A stretch of 64,000 nucleotides of DNA, from contig SCFE01000029.1 of NCBI GenBank assembly GCA_004352715.1, positions 577,144 to 641,143 of the forward strand. The letters are read 5' to 3'. Below are positions 33,670-61,850 of the stretch, one piece after another. A program made the position numbers and the translations under genes. Position 1 is the first letter of the stretch. Every line of letters begins with the position of its first letter. The notes under the pieces are model-generated. The model was not told the DNA's origin. It made no database searches and saw only the letters and a program-made list of their open reading frames with translations. Source of the DNA: Hofstenia miamia (taxonomy: Eukaryota; Xenacoelomorpha; Acoela).

Positions 33670-34929
33670 TCAAAAAGGATCTTCCACGTCAATCGATGCT
33701 ACTGGGCAAAAGTAGAATATCAGATCTTGCTCCTCGAGGCTGTGATATAAAGTTTCCTTTTTGATAATTTTCTGAAACCCGTCGTTCTTCTTCAAAACTC
33801 CATGCAGTTTCTGCTTCACTCTTTTTTCAAAATATCCCGCTGCTAGATAAATTGCAGTCAGCGCTTCGTTTGGCAAAATTTCCCTGTTTTGGAGGTTTTT
33901 AACAAAGGTAAAATGCAATTCTCTCTACTCTGATTTTTAGTTCGGGGCTTGCAATTAGGGTTTTCGTTGAGGCAATGTTCATCTCTTCTCTATTGTCTAA
34001 TTCCTGAATTATTGCGTTAAGTCCCTGATAGTTAGTGTTTATGTATTCAACGCTTTCAAGCCAGATCCCCTATCGTGTGATACATACTTCTTTCGGCATT
34101 GAAATTCCGCCGCGAAGGTGCTTTCTTGAAAATTCTTTTCACTCCTGTAACTAAAGTGTCAATATATTTTTCTTTCTTCCGGATAAATTCGCAAACCCGA
34201 TAAATAGCATGCGCCAGGCAGGTAACATGCACAAGCTTTGGCATAATTATTTTAAGGCCATCAAGCGCTTTTGTCATGTATGAGGCAGCATCGGTGATAC
34301 ATACTTGGAAATCATCTGGATTGCTGGATATTTGGGTAGTCGAATCCTAAATAAATCGGGCAATTGTTGTGTGGTTGATTTGTCAAGAAATTTCTTATTA
34401 ACAAGGTATGCCTTGCTATTCTTCTCAAAATTTCACACTATGGCATTAGCTACATATCTACCCAAAGAATCGGTGGTTTCGTCAACCGAAATCCACTTCT
34501 TTTTCAAGGCTAACTCTGCTTTAACTTGTTGAAGTTTTTTGTCGAAAATCTTTGAAGCATAATTTAACCGATTTGACGACTCTGAAGGTGTTGTCTGCTT
34601 TGTCCATTTTGCTAATATTCTCGTAAATGTCGGGTTGTTCAGTTTGTTGAGAGGGATATTAGCAGATGTAAGCATTTCGGCAATATCCATAGAGGATTCG
34701 CTGGAATTTGGCTGCAAATAACTTGCAATAGTTTCATTGACGGAATTTTGGCAACTGTTACGTGAATGCTTGGAAGAAGAAATATGCTGTGTAACTTGAA
34801 ATTTCTTTGAATAGGAAACGGTTTCGTCGTTGCATACTTTACAAACTAAATTTAAGGCTGCTGCTCGGGGACAATCTTACACTTTGCTGTAGTAACGAGT
34901 TCCGCGGTAGTTCGTTTTGGCTTAGGCAT
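33670..34929 (-). pseudogene. hAT-superfamily transposase relic with CGGBP1-like N-terminus
   Basis: Starts MPKPKRTTAELVTTAK at 34929 (- strand), then after a frame shift CKVCNDETVSYSKKFQVTQH..SKH, a C2H2/BED-like finger of the type shared with CGGBP1. Next come NIPLNKLNNPTFTRILAKWT and KWISVDETTDSLGRYVANAI (34717-34433). The frame changes to ITDAASYMTKALDGLKII and KLVHVTCLAHAIYRVCEFIR, then KRIFKKAPSRR (about 34310-34080). The last part (33918-33670) has weak similarity to the C-terminal region. At least three frameshifts or stops; inactive. Confidence 0.82.
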
Positions 34930-37267
34930 CGCAAATTGAAGATAACAATGTAAACATTAGCAATGTAAATGTTTTTTTACATTGTAAACGCAAGATTCGA
35001 ATAAATGAATTGGCCAATGGCCAATTGCCTCGATGCAAATTGATTAGCACATGGTACACATTTTTTTAGAAAAAACAATTTTGTTGGTTATCCAGCATAA
35101 AAATGCATTAATTTATGCCCTATAAACCCAAAATATGGCTTATGCCATGCATTTATTGCATTTATGCATTTATACTAAGCCTGATTGTAACATAATTGTA
35201 TAAATTAATCATTTATCAATATCTCCGTTAAGAACAACATTGTATAGCAACTTTTATGGAATTGAATATACATAATTTTGCTGTTCCATTCCCTGAAAGC
35301 AAAAAAGGGCCATACCTGTAAGTGTGTACAGTACATTTTCGCTGCAACTATCCCTTTTTATGAAATCTAATTGATTTTGTTTTGAATTCCCTTGTCTTAG
35401 CATAAACTATCATTAATTGTGGTTTGATAAATCACGGAATCCCTTTGATATTACACCAATGAAAATATCAAATATTGCTTGATTTTATTTAACCACAATT
35501 GCTCGACTATTCGTGAGACGGGTACATAAATTGTTCATATTAATTTTTCTCAACGTAAGACATACACAGGAATGCAAAACTATCAATTTTGACTAATCGT
35601 GAGACGCCGACTTAATACCGGAATTTAATGTATAGACAGTATATGTAGAAGTATTGCGCTGACGATTTTGGGCTTTGATATCATTTTCATTAAATGTTAA
35701 TTAAGTGTTTTAAGTTAAATTTTCTTTTAGAGAGGCTGGTTCAAATGATATACTATCCTAAGTTGGTAAGTTATTCTTATAAAATGTTCCATAATAGAGT
35801 ATTTAACAACGTTTACAAAATTTTATTGTGCGTTGTAGTAAGAATAACCTTAATCTCGAGTCCTGTTTTAATGAGATTTTGCAGATAGCTTTCGAGATGC
35901 CTGCATTATACACACTTTTCCGAGATATGGATTTGACCGGTTCGCCATTGTACATTGTTTATGCATAGTATTTCATTTTATGTATTCATTGCTTTAACAC
36001 ATATTTATATCAGACACCGTTTTTGCATTCCAATAATTTTCTTTTGCACGTATATATGTATACGTATATATGTATATATAACTCCTCATTTCAACAGTGT
36101 TAGGCCTTCAAATTACACAGTTTGATTAGATTACTTTTCCTTAAGTGCATTTCTAGTTTCCTTAGAGACTAGTAACTTTTTGCAATATTTTAATAATGAA
36201 TCTACAGTTAAATCCTTTACTGCTAAGGTTCGTAAAGTTTCAGAACTTCTCTTTTAAATTCACCATCACTTTGCGAAATTTTGTCTATGTTGTCTATAAG
36301 AAAGCATTTTGTTCAGAATATTTAATTTAGTTAGTATATATGCATGAAAACTTATTGAGATGTTTGAATCTCTATTAAAGATGTTCTGTAGACAAAGATG
36401 TGATATAAACCTTCCATAATATTGATATGGGTCTGTAAAAAATATTCCGGTAGATACCGCAAAGATTAATTAGCACGCGTATTGTAATAATGAAATGTAA
36501 TTCATTTTAATGTTTTGCAACAAATATGTTTGTTCATATGCATCTTGAATGAAGAAATTTTGAATGTCAACACCATTTCTGCATATCTCTCACAGAACCG
36601 TTAGATTATAATTTTATTTGGTGAAATCACTTCACGCTCTTTTCAACTCAAAATGAGGCCCATTTTTATAGACACAATTGATCAACACAAGTTGGCAAAG
36701 AGAGCTTTGTTGTTTGACTAACTTCGTTCACATTATCTACTGTTTGTTTCATATTCTCTTAAGAAGCAAATTTCCTTTTGAATAAAACATGTTTTTGCTG
36801 ATTGCATTGTAAAACTGGTGCTCACATATTGCATTAATATCAGATAATCTATCAACAAACATATCATACATTAAATCAGTTCTTTTTTGCGATCCCAACG
36901 AATCCTCGAAATCCAAAATTAGAGGTTATGAAAAATATTACTGGTTATTACGGTTTCTGTGCAGCTATTAATTTCACTTGTTACAATTATATTCCTAAAA
37001 ACTCTCTTTGGCAAACAATTTTGAGCACTAATTATAACAAAGTGGTCATCAATTTTCTGCAGTTTATCCATTGATTTGCAAGAAGACAGGATGCGCTTGC
37101 ATTTTTCATGAAAAAACTGTAGCAGCATAAGTTTGGAACCAGCTGCTCGGCTGCCCGAATTTTTAAACTATTCAAAATATTGGAAATAGGAAAGCATTTA
37201 AATAATTTAATGATGAATATTGCTTTGTCATAGAACGTAAATAACTCTAAAATGGATTTTTCAAAAC
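34930..37267. other. No recognised gene
   Basis: AT-rich. Overlapping minus-strand frames at 36919-37283 have no similarity that I can name. A short alternating purine-pyrimidine run lies near 36050-36080. Confidence 0.45.
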
Positions 37268-37605
37268 AAATGACGGTTCTCAACCTGCCGGTTGTGATCT
37301 TTCCGGAGTCGAATGATAATTTGCCCGGATCGCCTAGTTCCTCGGAATACGCAATTTTTGTTTCAATAAATCAGTCAAATTTTGCATGTTATTAGGAGCT
37401 TGAATCTTTGCTTTGAACTAGAAAAGACGTTTAAAATGATCCCAAAAATGTTCAAATAGTTTAAATATTGCGGAAGTTGATGCCAATTTGAGTGTTCAAA
37501 ATTTATGACAGGAAAATAATATTTTGTTGGGAAGGGTCTACACCACATTGGAAATAGTAGTGAGGGGTCACCGTTCCATGAATGGTTGAGAACCACTGCT
37601 CTAGA
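37268..37605. mobile_element. Probable non-autonomous hAT-like element
   Basis: GGTTCTCAACCTGCCGG on the left (about 37274) is mirrored by GGTTGAGAACCACTG on the right (ending about 37601). The right end has the widespread hAT end motif CAGTGGTTCTCAACC on the minus strand. The left outer bases are degenerate and no 8-bp target duplication was found, so the borders are approximate. Confidence 0.5.
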
Positions 37606-38410
37606 TGTAATGTGAGCAGTTCCATAGAGGTTAAATGATTTTATTAGTATAATTGGTTTACTGTCTTCTGAAAACAATTTTTAAAGATGAAATTCTTGCT
37701 AGCAAGGTTTGCTTGCTGTATATTCTAAAAATTCTTTGGAATGCTGTGAATTAGTAAACATGAAGAAGAAGCATTCCATTATTTAAAAGATGTTTCTAAA
37801 ATTTATGCAATAGAAAGTGGCATTTTATTGTTGAATTTTTAATCTTTCAATTAATAATGTAATTGAAATGCGTGACGCTTTTTCAGAATTTATATAACCA
37901 TGTAAATCGTTCAACTATGTTCTTCTAATGACTTTTGTAATTTCGTCTTGTAATCGTGCATTAAAAGAACACTACAAACCCTAAAATATGTTAAAATGTT
38001 TGAGCACATTTATCAATGCTATGATTAAATCTGTAGTAATGAAATTTAAACGGCTCATATGTGCAGCATTTTTATCAAAGATAAAACAAAATAGAGAAAG
38101 ACATCAAATAGAAGAAAAGGTTTTAAACTAGTTCTTTGTTTTATTTAATGTATATTTATTATACATATGATATCATATTTGTAAGGCTATCGATGTCAGA
38201 AAGTATTAATATATTGTTGTATATAATGCATCGTAGCAATTATAGTTTAAATAAGTTTTCATTATTGATAAGTATGAGTATACTGAACTGCATTATTGTT
38301 ATGGAGAACTTTTATGTTGTGCTAATTTATTCTATTATCATAATATTGTTAAGTCAACATAAATATTTTTGTCTAACTAAATTAATATTGAAATTTTTTT
38401 ACCTACATTG
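37606..38410. other. No recognised gene
   Basis: AT-rich spacer; a 91-codon frame at 38136-38411 is very hydrophobic and low in complexity, with no support as a gene. Confidence 0.5.
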
Positions 38411-39327
38411 ATATATATATATATATATGGGCCCTTTGTAACATAGTAATTTACAAAGGTCACTCACAAAATTTTCCTTTTTTATTGTAACAAATGGCCG
38501 TTGGTCATACAGGACTAATTATGCTTTTTTGAGATTTTTTTAGTATACGTACTTAAGTACAATATTTACTATTTTTTGAGTTACTTGCCAAATATTTGTA
38601 AGAGTACGAATTTTTTTTAATGAACCTCTTTGTAACACCTCCGCATACATGGACTCTAAATAACTGAACCTAATTATGCTATTGCATTTATTTTGGATTA
38701 TTACCATATAACGTGCATTTGTTTTTTATCTTGTTTTTAAATTAAAAAATTGTTTTCTGAAATCCACCACAATTATCTTTAAATTTATGATTCATGGTCT
38801 TAAGGGCTCAATTTAGGTAAATTCAACAAGTTTCAACTATTATGCTAACACTATACCAAATAGAGGNTATATATATATATATATATATATGGGCCCTTTG
38901 TAACATAGTAATTTACAAAGGTCACTCACAAAATTTTCCTTTTTTATTGTAACAAATGGCCGTTGGTCATACAGGACTAATTATGCTTTTTTGAGATTTT
39001 TTTAGTATACGTACTTAAGTACAATATTTACTATTTTTTGAGTTACTTGCCAAATATTTGTAAGAGTACGAATTTTTTTAATGAACCTCTTTGTAACACC
39101 TCCGCATACATGGACTCTAAATAACTGAACCTAATTATGCTATTGCATTTATTTTGGATTATTACCATATAACGTGCATTTGTTTTTTATCTTGTTTTTA
39201 AATTAAAAAATTGTTTTCTGAAATCCACCACAATTATCTTTAAATTTATGATTCATGGTCTTAAGGGCTCAATTTAGGTAAATTCAACAAGTTTCAACTA
39301 TTATGCTAACACTATACCAAATAGAGG
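38411..39327. repeat. False tandem duplication across single N at 38867
   Basis: 38411-38866 and 38868-39327 are nearly identical (offset 462 at GGGCCCTTTG, with a one-base length difference in a poly-T run). Each copy starts with a TA microsatellite. As at 4075, the duplication ends exactly at the N, so an unmerged contig overlap is the simplest explanation. Confidence 0.85.
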
Positions 39328-40614
39328 GGGTGGGCTACATGTGATTCAAGTGTTTCTAAATTCTATAATCACCCAAAAATATTTTGTGTATAGAAAAAAC
39401 TGATTTCACAGTTCTTTGTACTAACAGATAGTGCGTGCAGATAGATCTTTTATAATGCCGCACTCGCATAGTGTCTTCAACTGACACTGAATTTAAGTGT
39501 ACTGAAATGAATTAATCAAAACTGAAACTGAAACTGAATTCAATAAGAAATGTAAACTAATTTAAAACTGAAACTGGAAAAAATAGTTTTTTATAGTCAG
39601 TTTGCGTTATAATATATTAATTACTATCCTTAAAAATTTATCCCTTCATGTAACATTAGCATTGTTATATATGCTAATAAAATAAAGGTAAATTGTTGTT
39701 ACAGTTAATAATTGAACATAACAAACAGTTTTAACAATATTTTCACCTTCCTTGGTTCCTAGAAACAATTTCGGTGTAAAACTGAAATATAAAACTGAAA
39801 CTAAAATAAGCGGATTTTTTGAACTGAAACGGGAATTCGTCAAAATCAAATTTAAAACTGAAACTTAAATTGTCTGTATTTTCATTCAGTTATGTCCTTT
39901 ACAATATGTGACTCCTACTTTTACAATAGATTTACTTTATAAACATGTACAGAAAAAAATTTATTTTACAAATAGCAAAAATGAATGACCTAGAATCTAT
40001 ATTTACAAGCAATACTGTATAAAACTAACGGCAAATACGTACAATGACATTGTTGATGCTAGAAAACGATTCTTGCGTACAGCAGTTATGATTTATTTCA
40101 TTAAATTTGAAAGTGTGGTCGTAGTGAAGAAGTCCCTGTTTTTTTAACTGTATTTAAATATATTGTAACAACTTGATTGGTGTTATAAATCGAATTCTGA
40201 AGAATATGTAGCTTTGGCATTTTATAAATAAATTTATTTACGTGAAATAAGTGCAGACTTTGTGTCTTGGGAATGAATGTTTCATTATGTCCACTATGAA
40301 ATATTAAAATAAATGGACGCTTTTTTAATTGTTTTCAATTAATTACGCTATGTACATGTAAAGAGATGATTACATTTTTTGTGTGTCATTGATTAAATTT
40401 GATTAGTTACCGAATCTAGACGTAAATTAATTCCTCCAGCTCTCCCTGTTTCTAGCCATTTGCTAGCAATTGTTACTTCGGTTATGTGTTTTCGCAGCAC
40501 CTGCGTTTTGTCGAAATGGTAGTTCACCACACGTGTTTCAGAACTGTTTTCGTGATTATGCCGGATACATTCTTTTTTACTAAATAGTTTTAGAAGCAAT
40601 CATTCGAAAAATAG
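39328..40614. other. Upstream region of DYRK2; no other gene seen
   Basis: Contains an interrupted series of AAACTGAAACT-like words (about 39500-39870) and the presumed DYRK2 promoter. A minus-strand frame at 40393-40599 ends 36 bp from the DYRK2 ATG but has no recognisable similarity. Confidence 0.45.
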
Positions 40615-40626
40615 GCCGCTAGCGGC
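40615..40626. promoter_or_regulatory. 12-bp perfect palindrome just upstream of the DYRK2 start
   Basis: GCCGCTAGCGGC lies 9 bp before the ATG at 40635, in otherwise AT-rich DNA. It also supplies an in-frame TAG (40620-40622), which makes that ATG the first possible start. It could be a dimeric factor site or an mRNA hairpin in the 5' UTR. Confidence 0.35.
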
Positions 40627-40634
40627 GGCATATA

Positions 40635-56201
<15,567 letters not shown>

Positions 56202-56516
56202 TTGTACATAGTTTATCTAAAGTTGTACATAATGTAAATATTGTGAATATCGTATGATTAATTTCAAATATGTGCAGTAAATTCATTGCAATGTTTAACA
56301 AAGCTTTAAATCAAAATGTTCAAACCGTTGCCAAAAAATGTCTGTATATAATTTAATTTTGTAAAATTTTAAAATGGTAAACATTTGTTGAACAGAAATT
56401 TGTACGTAAATGTTGAAAAATTTGTTGTGTTGTATTTTTTACTATCTACCTTTGGAATATATCTGGTCGGACGTGATGCAAAAGTAAAATTCTGTAGATG
56501 CTTCTGTTATGTTTAG

Positions 56517-57545
56517 GTGCACACTTTAACTGCAATTGAATGTCTAATTCTATTGATCATATCGATTCTATTGATCATACGTTTTTATCGATCATACGAT
56601 TTTATTGATCATAGCATATTAATAAAGAAATTATCCAATATGGGATTTTCTAGTATTATCAGAAATTTGATAACTAGCAATTTGAAACATAGATTTCAAA
56701 TAGCCAAAGCAAATGTATTTTCTGATTGGCAACCTATTAGCAATGGCGTCCCTCAGTGGAGTCTTAGGTCCCCTTCTTTTCAATATATACTAGGAAAATT
56801 CCCGTGGTATGCACGTTGATTTCAATGGGCTGTATTAGATAGTAATTGAATAAACTTTAAACAAACCATATTTTGTGTTTTTAATATTTTATTATGGCTT
56901 CATATTTCAAAATTTCTTTGAAGGTAATATTTTGAGTTTTATATTGTATCATTCCTTCATCATTAGTAACAGATATACATGTGCTTGTTAAGGTTGTTAT
57001 ATAATAAATATGATCAACATACATTGGTAAAATGATTTTTATTCATAATTTTAGCATGACACCTATTGCAAAAGATTGTATACGAGAATCACAACAAAAT
57101 CGAGTCCATTATTGTAGGTGTATAGATGTAAACGACATGCATACGATAACTAATTGTAATTTTATTCAATATGCTGATGATACCTGCACATTCAACGATA
57201 AATCAATGTATTTAGCAATCCAATCTGCAACACATAATTGCTACAAATTTTCAACGTATTCCAATATGTACAAGTTACTCATAAATGAAGGTAAAACAGA
57301 ATTTTGTATTTTGCAGCCCATTACGTCAAATGAAGGTACTTCAGCATTAACTAACTGTCCACAATATTAGGTTCCAACTGTAGACAATTTTTAATATTTA
57401 GGACTATATTTTGATTTGAAGCTAAATTTTGAATCTTTCATTAATACAATGGTCCAAAAATTGGCTATAGGTATAAGAAGTATGTCAATGATAGTAATGC
57501 AATTACCAACCTGTTCCATAATTCAATTTCCATACATTTATTATG
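56517..57545 (+). pseudogene. CR1/jockey-like LINE reverse transcriptase, interrupted
   Basis: The first part (about 56530-56790) reads FYRSYDFIDHSILIKKLSN, then NLKHRFQIAKANVF and ISNGVPQWSLRSPSFQYI, i.e. RT motifs A and B with the Q-G-S loop altered to QWS. About 250-300 bp of unrelated AT-rich DNA follow. RT then resumes at about 57108 with VNDMHTITNCNFIQYADDTC (YADD catalytic box), KLLINEGKTEFCIL, and after a stop YLGLYFDLKLNFES. It is the parent or sister of the fragment at 55390-55890. Confidence 0.8.
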
Positions 57546-57826
57546 AGTAAGGCGATTATAAAATCAAAGTCAATATGGTCAATTTTTGTAGTATTGGTCA
57601 GTGAAGTCTATAGTAATAGATTTATGTAAATAGCATAGGTCACGACACAATTTTGAGGGTGCCATGGCCAATTGAAGTGAAACAACTAAAATAAAGTGCG
57701 CGATGTGATCAATGAGTAATGTGAATGTGTTTTTTTCCTCTAACATTAGCACGCCATTTACATTGACGGAACTGAGACAAACGAGAGAATGAGAAGCCTA
57801 CATCCACGCGACATTGCCAATAAGTT
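57545..57826 (+). repeat. LINE 3' tail shared with 55615-55890
   Basis: Non-coding sequence following the RT end, nearly identical to the segment that separates the two DYRK2 terminal exons. The shared block stops at GCCAATAAGTTT in both places, which marks a common element end or duplication boundary. Confidence 0.7.
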
Positions 57827-57989
57827 TATCAACGTCATACCACAAAGACTAAACGTATCTTCCCTTGTCAGTGTGTCATATCTAGTGGCTGGCGAATCAC
57901 TGGGCGTCGATCACTCATTCTGTCTTCACCCAAGGTGAAAGCAACTCTCTGACAGAAAGCACTTTTTTTTAAAAACAAATTTCCTGAAG

Positions 57990-59739
57990 AATTAAAACTG
58001 ACACAAAGCAATGAACTATTTTGCGTTTTCTGTGAAAAGGTTTTCACATGTGAAAAATCCTATTTTGTTGAGCAACACAGATCTACAAGCATAGATACAT
58101 AAAAGCTTAATCCATGTTCACAAGTCAAAGTAAAGACAATTGTGTTCCATCCTCGTCACGTAAATAAGTTTTTTGGCATTTTCGTCAGGGTCCATTTAAA
58201 GAATTGTTGATTCAGTGCTTTCTGGAGTTGAACAACAGATCTGCAAGCATAGATACATAAAAGCTTAATCCATGTTCACAAGTCAAAGTAAAGACAATTG
58301 TGTTCAATCCTCGTCACGTAAACAAATTTTTTGGCATTTTCGTCAGGATCCATTTAAAGAACTGTAGATTCAGTGCTTGCTGGAGTTGAATATTCCGCTC
58401 AATAAACTAAGGTTTAAAACTGACACAAAGCAATGAACTATTTTGCATTTTCAGTGAAAAGGTTTTCACATGTGAAAAATCATATTTTGTTGAACAACAG
58501 ATCTGCAAGCATAGATACATAAAAGCTTAATCCATGTTCACAAGTCAAAGTAAAGACAATTGTGTTCCATCCTCGTCACGTAAATAAGTTTTTTGGCATT
58601 TTCGTCAGGGTCCATTTAAAGAATTGTTGATTCAGTGCTTTCTGGAGTTGAATATTCCGCTCAATAAACTAAGGTATCCAAGCGCAAAGAAACTTGCTGA
58701 TTTCTGCAGACGTGATTTGACTTCGGTATCATCTGCTCGACGTATTTTTCAGTCGATAGTAGAGAGTAAAATTGAGATTATTAAAAGGAAACTTAAGGAC
58801 CAGAACATTTTCGTAATTTGGTAGGAAAGCTGGTGTAAAAATTTGAAGTTCGTGAATGACATGTGTGGACGCCTTGACGAACCACATAAAACATATTGTA
58901 AAACTATTCAGAAAGTTGATTGATAATGTTTTAAGAATAATCAATGACGCACTAAGAATGATGAACGTTGAAAGAGGAAATATTCTGTTATTCATCTCCG
59001 ATGCTGCTCGGTATATGATCCGTTGCGGACTAACTTTGAAATCTTAAAACTTTATATCCAAAGCTTCAACATCTCACGTGCCTAGCTGACTTAATACAAA
59101 ATTGCTCAGAAAGAGTTCGAGGTACTTGTGGCGCCATTGACAATCGTATTGCAACAGTAAAATCGGCAACTAAAAAACCGGTCATGGTTGAACATGTTGA
59201 AGAAAATTGGTGCTTCGCCACAACTCATTCTGACAAGATGGGTGGCATAGCTCGAAGCAGCTTCATATCATTCAGACAATTTCAATGAAGTCAAAACAAT
59301 TGTATTGAGCTTTTCTGACGATGGTCAATTGGTGCAGAAAGTAAATCAAGCGGTCAATGCTCGAGAAATAACTGACGAACTGGTCTGTGTCTGTACTTAC
59401 AGACCACTTACAAGTATTGTCAAAAGTTCGAAAATCTCAAATACACAATTTTCAAGAGTATGAGGATTTCCGAGTTTTGAAAAGTGAGTTAGGGTCACTT
59501 GATCCTACAAACATTTTGTAATATTTGAGGAACGCTTATCTAAACAAGAGGATCTACAAGAAATTGGGTTATTGATGCATCTGAGGAATCTTTGATCAAG
59601 TTATTATCACATGCTGCACAATTCTCAGCCATCAAGTGGAAATGTTGAACGTGCTTTTTCAAAATTTAACAATATTTTGGCTGATCAACTGAATTTTCTT
59701 GAGGAAAGCTACATTGTTTCTTCTGTAAATAACTCTTGA
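57990..59739 (+). pseudogene. hAT-superfamily transposase relic with repeated N-terminal segment
   Basis: The N-terminal finger CVFCEKVFTCEKSYFVEQH (about 58021) is followed by sequence that recurs three times (starts 58077, 58235, 58497). Then LNIPLNKLRYPSAKKLADFC, LTSVSSARRIFQSIVESKIE, a relic of the catalytic start (about 58850), FISDAARYMI, LYPKLQHLTCLADLIQNCSE (after a frameshift, about 59050) and the C-terminal dimerisation motif SGNVERAFSKFNNILADQ (about 59640-59690). The plan matches the CGGBP1-like hAT relic at 33.7-34.9 kb, but the two sequences are clearly different families. Many stops and frameshifts. Confidence 0.8.
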
Positions 59740-59999
59740 AGTAAGCTTATCTGCCGTTTTTACGATGAATTTTTAGTCAATGGTGATAAAAGTTTTTAAG
59801 TTTTTCGACAAATTTTAAAGTCGATTTTAAATGTTTTGAAATCAATTCAAAAATACTAATTTTTACTTCAATAATCAATCGCTCAAAATATGAGTCATTT
59901 AAGTTATGCAAATATATTGTTTACTGATCTAAAAGATGTTCTTTATAGAAAACTCGATATCCAATTAAAATGGGCTCTAAATGTTTCAAAGAAAAATTC

Positions 60000-60305
60000 T
60001 TCCTGAACTAAGCAATTTATTTCTAGGTCTATCATTTTCATAAGACAGCTAATCATATTGGACACGCTGTTAACGTTTTCTAAGCTCATCAAGAAATTAC
60101 CACCTTACAATACTATATCAATACCAGGCTTAATTCAAAAGTAGAATTACAGATCAAAACATTTTACTTGCGCTAAAAATAGAGAAAAGTTTTGAAGCAA
60201 TCATTTATTAATACCATTATTCGAACTTGGAACTCACTACCTAAAGCGATAAAGAACATTGAAAAACTGCAAGCTTTTAAGAAGTTCATTAAAACTGTTC
60301 ATTAA
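60000..60305 (+). pseudogene. LINE pol C-terminal end
   Basis: The frame ending at about 60303 reads NTIIRTWNSLPKAIKNIEKL then QAFKKFIKTVH before the stop. This R.WN.LP..I......F+..L pattern is the usual C-terminus of CR1/jockey-like LINE ORF2. The preceding 200 bp are degraded. Confidence 0.65.
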
Positions 60306-60914
60306 GCAAAAGTTTATCACGGGCAATGCATGGTTAGGATAAAAATTCTACAATGATTATACAATATCTCGTTTTTGAAATCCTTATAGTAATTTGTCCC
60401 TAACGTGGTAGATTTATTGTATGTATTGTTTTATTCTATTGTCAGCATTTTATAGTGTTTGTATATTTCATGACACTTTTCAGATAAATTACCAGTTTCT
60501 AATTGTTAATATTTACTTGAATAATGAATATCTTATCTATCTTAATATCCAATACACAACTACAAGTGATTCGGTCAGAGATTTTCCTGAGGTTTTATAC
60601 AAATTTATAATAGATTAGAATAGAAACAATGTTACTTACAATTTAGAAATATGTAATAAATTAAAAAAGAGTTTCGTTAACTAGGAAAATACAATGGCCC
60701 CTAATTAGTACGAAAATGTTTCGCCAAAAATTTTAAACCCAAATTTTCTTTTGGCTTCTCAACCACTAATAAAATTATTAATAAGAATATGCAGATGTAT
60801 TTCAACTTACAAAGTCATCGTCAGTTTCTTTACAAATTATTCCTTCTAAAGACAATAGATTTTACAATAATAATTATAATTTCCTAAATTTTAAATAGTG
60901 GCAAGTTTAATTTA
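60306..60914. other. No recognised gene
   Basis: AT-rich; a 65-codon frame at 60421-60618 is unsupported. Confidence 0.5.
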
Positions 60915-61850
60915 TGAACATGGCATTTTTTGGTGTTCAAACTTACTCTCAATAAATTTTAAATAGCTCGATCTTGGTGTCTGGTGTAATATTTTTGTTT
61001 CAAATTTTAGTCCGCATTTAATTAAATGATGAGATATACTAGAACTGGTTTATGTTCCTTAACTCTTTTTGATAGTTGTGTACTAGAAAAACCAATATAA
61101 TTATATATAATATAATTTTGTAAATTATATTAGAATTATTGGTTTCTTCGGTTGTTGGTTTAATTTGAATTTAATTCTTAGTTTCTTATAGTTATATATA
61201 AATCTAACTTTTTCTTTAATTATTGATATTTTTATTAGTTTTTTATCATGATTTCAGTATGGATTGATTTTCGATCTTTTGTTCTCAATTAAAATGTCTT
61301 CGAATGATTTCTTAATATGTCGATCTATGAAGTTATTTGGATATTTGTTCTTTAATTCTGTCTTCAGTTTTCCTATTCCTTGGTTAGTTGTTCTATATGT
61401 GCTGCAATTGTCAAATATTCGATGAATACATCTTTTAATGATATTTTGTAATTTAAAGGCCTATTTGAAGTGTAGTTCAATAACAATCCTGTGTCTGTTG
61501 GTTTATTATAGATTCCAGTTTCAAATGCATTATCTTTTCTAGTTATTTGTTCATTCAAAAAATGACATCTGTTCTCAGTTTCAATGTCCTTTGTAAACTG
61601 AATATTCTTGTCAATAAAATTCAATTTTGTAAGTATGTTCTCTGATCTTTCTTCATCTTTTACTAATGTAAATATATCATCCATATAGCGTTGATAGTAA
61701 ATGAAATGGATGTCTGATATTGTAAATTTGTTCTCAATTGTAGTTAAATATATATTTGCATGAGTAGAACTTAATGGATTTCACATGGTTAAACTATCTT
61801 TTGACGATAAAATGTGTTATTGAATTCTATTAAATTATTCTTTGTTGCTA
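60915..61850 (-). pseudogene. Penelope-like retroelement: RT and GIY-YIG endonuclease remains
   Basis: On the minus strand, NPLSSTHANIYLTTIENKF runs into RYMDDIFTLVKDEE (RT catalytic box with YMDD at about 61690-61675). Next come LTKLNFIDKNIQFTKDIETE, HFLNEQITRKDNAFETGIYN and KPTDTGLLLNYTSNRP (to 61373), the characteristic Penelope-type RT C-terminus. Downstream, NYIGFSSTQLSKRVKEHK (61102-61049) is the GIY-YIG endonuclease core, and KFETKILHQTPRSS...KFIESKFEHQ (about 61010-60915) is the C-terminal tail. RT and endonuclease lie in different frames separated by stops. Upstream RT motifs (about 61850-62160) are too degraded to call. Confidence 0.85.

Noticed and set aside
36919-37677. Three overlapping minus-strand frames as a possible gene
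   Set aside because: The one at 37375-37677 largely reads through a probable hAT-like non-autonomous element; the others have no recognisable similarity.
40393-40599. Minus-strand frame ending close to the DYRK2 start, suggesting a bidirectional promoter
   Set aside because: No similarity or splice signals; proximity alone is not enough.
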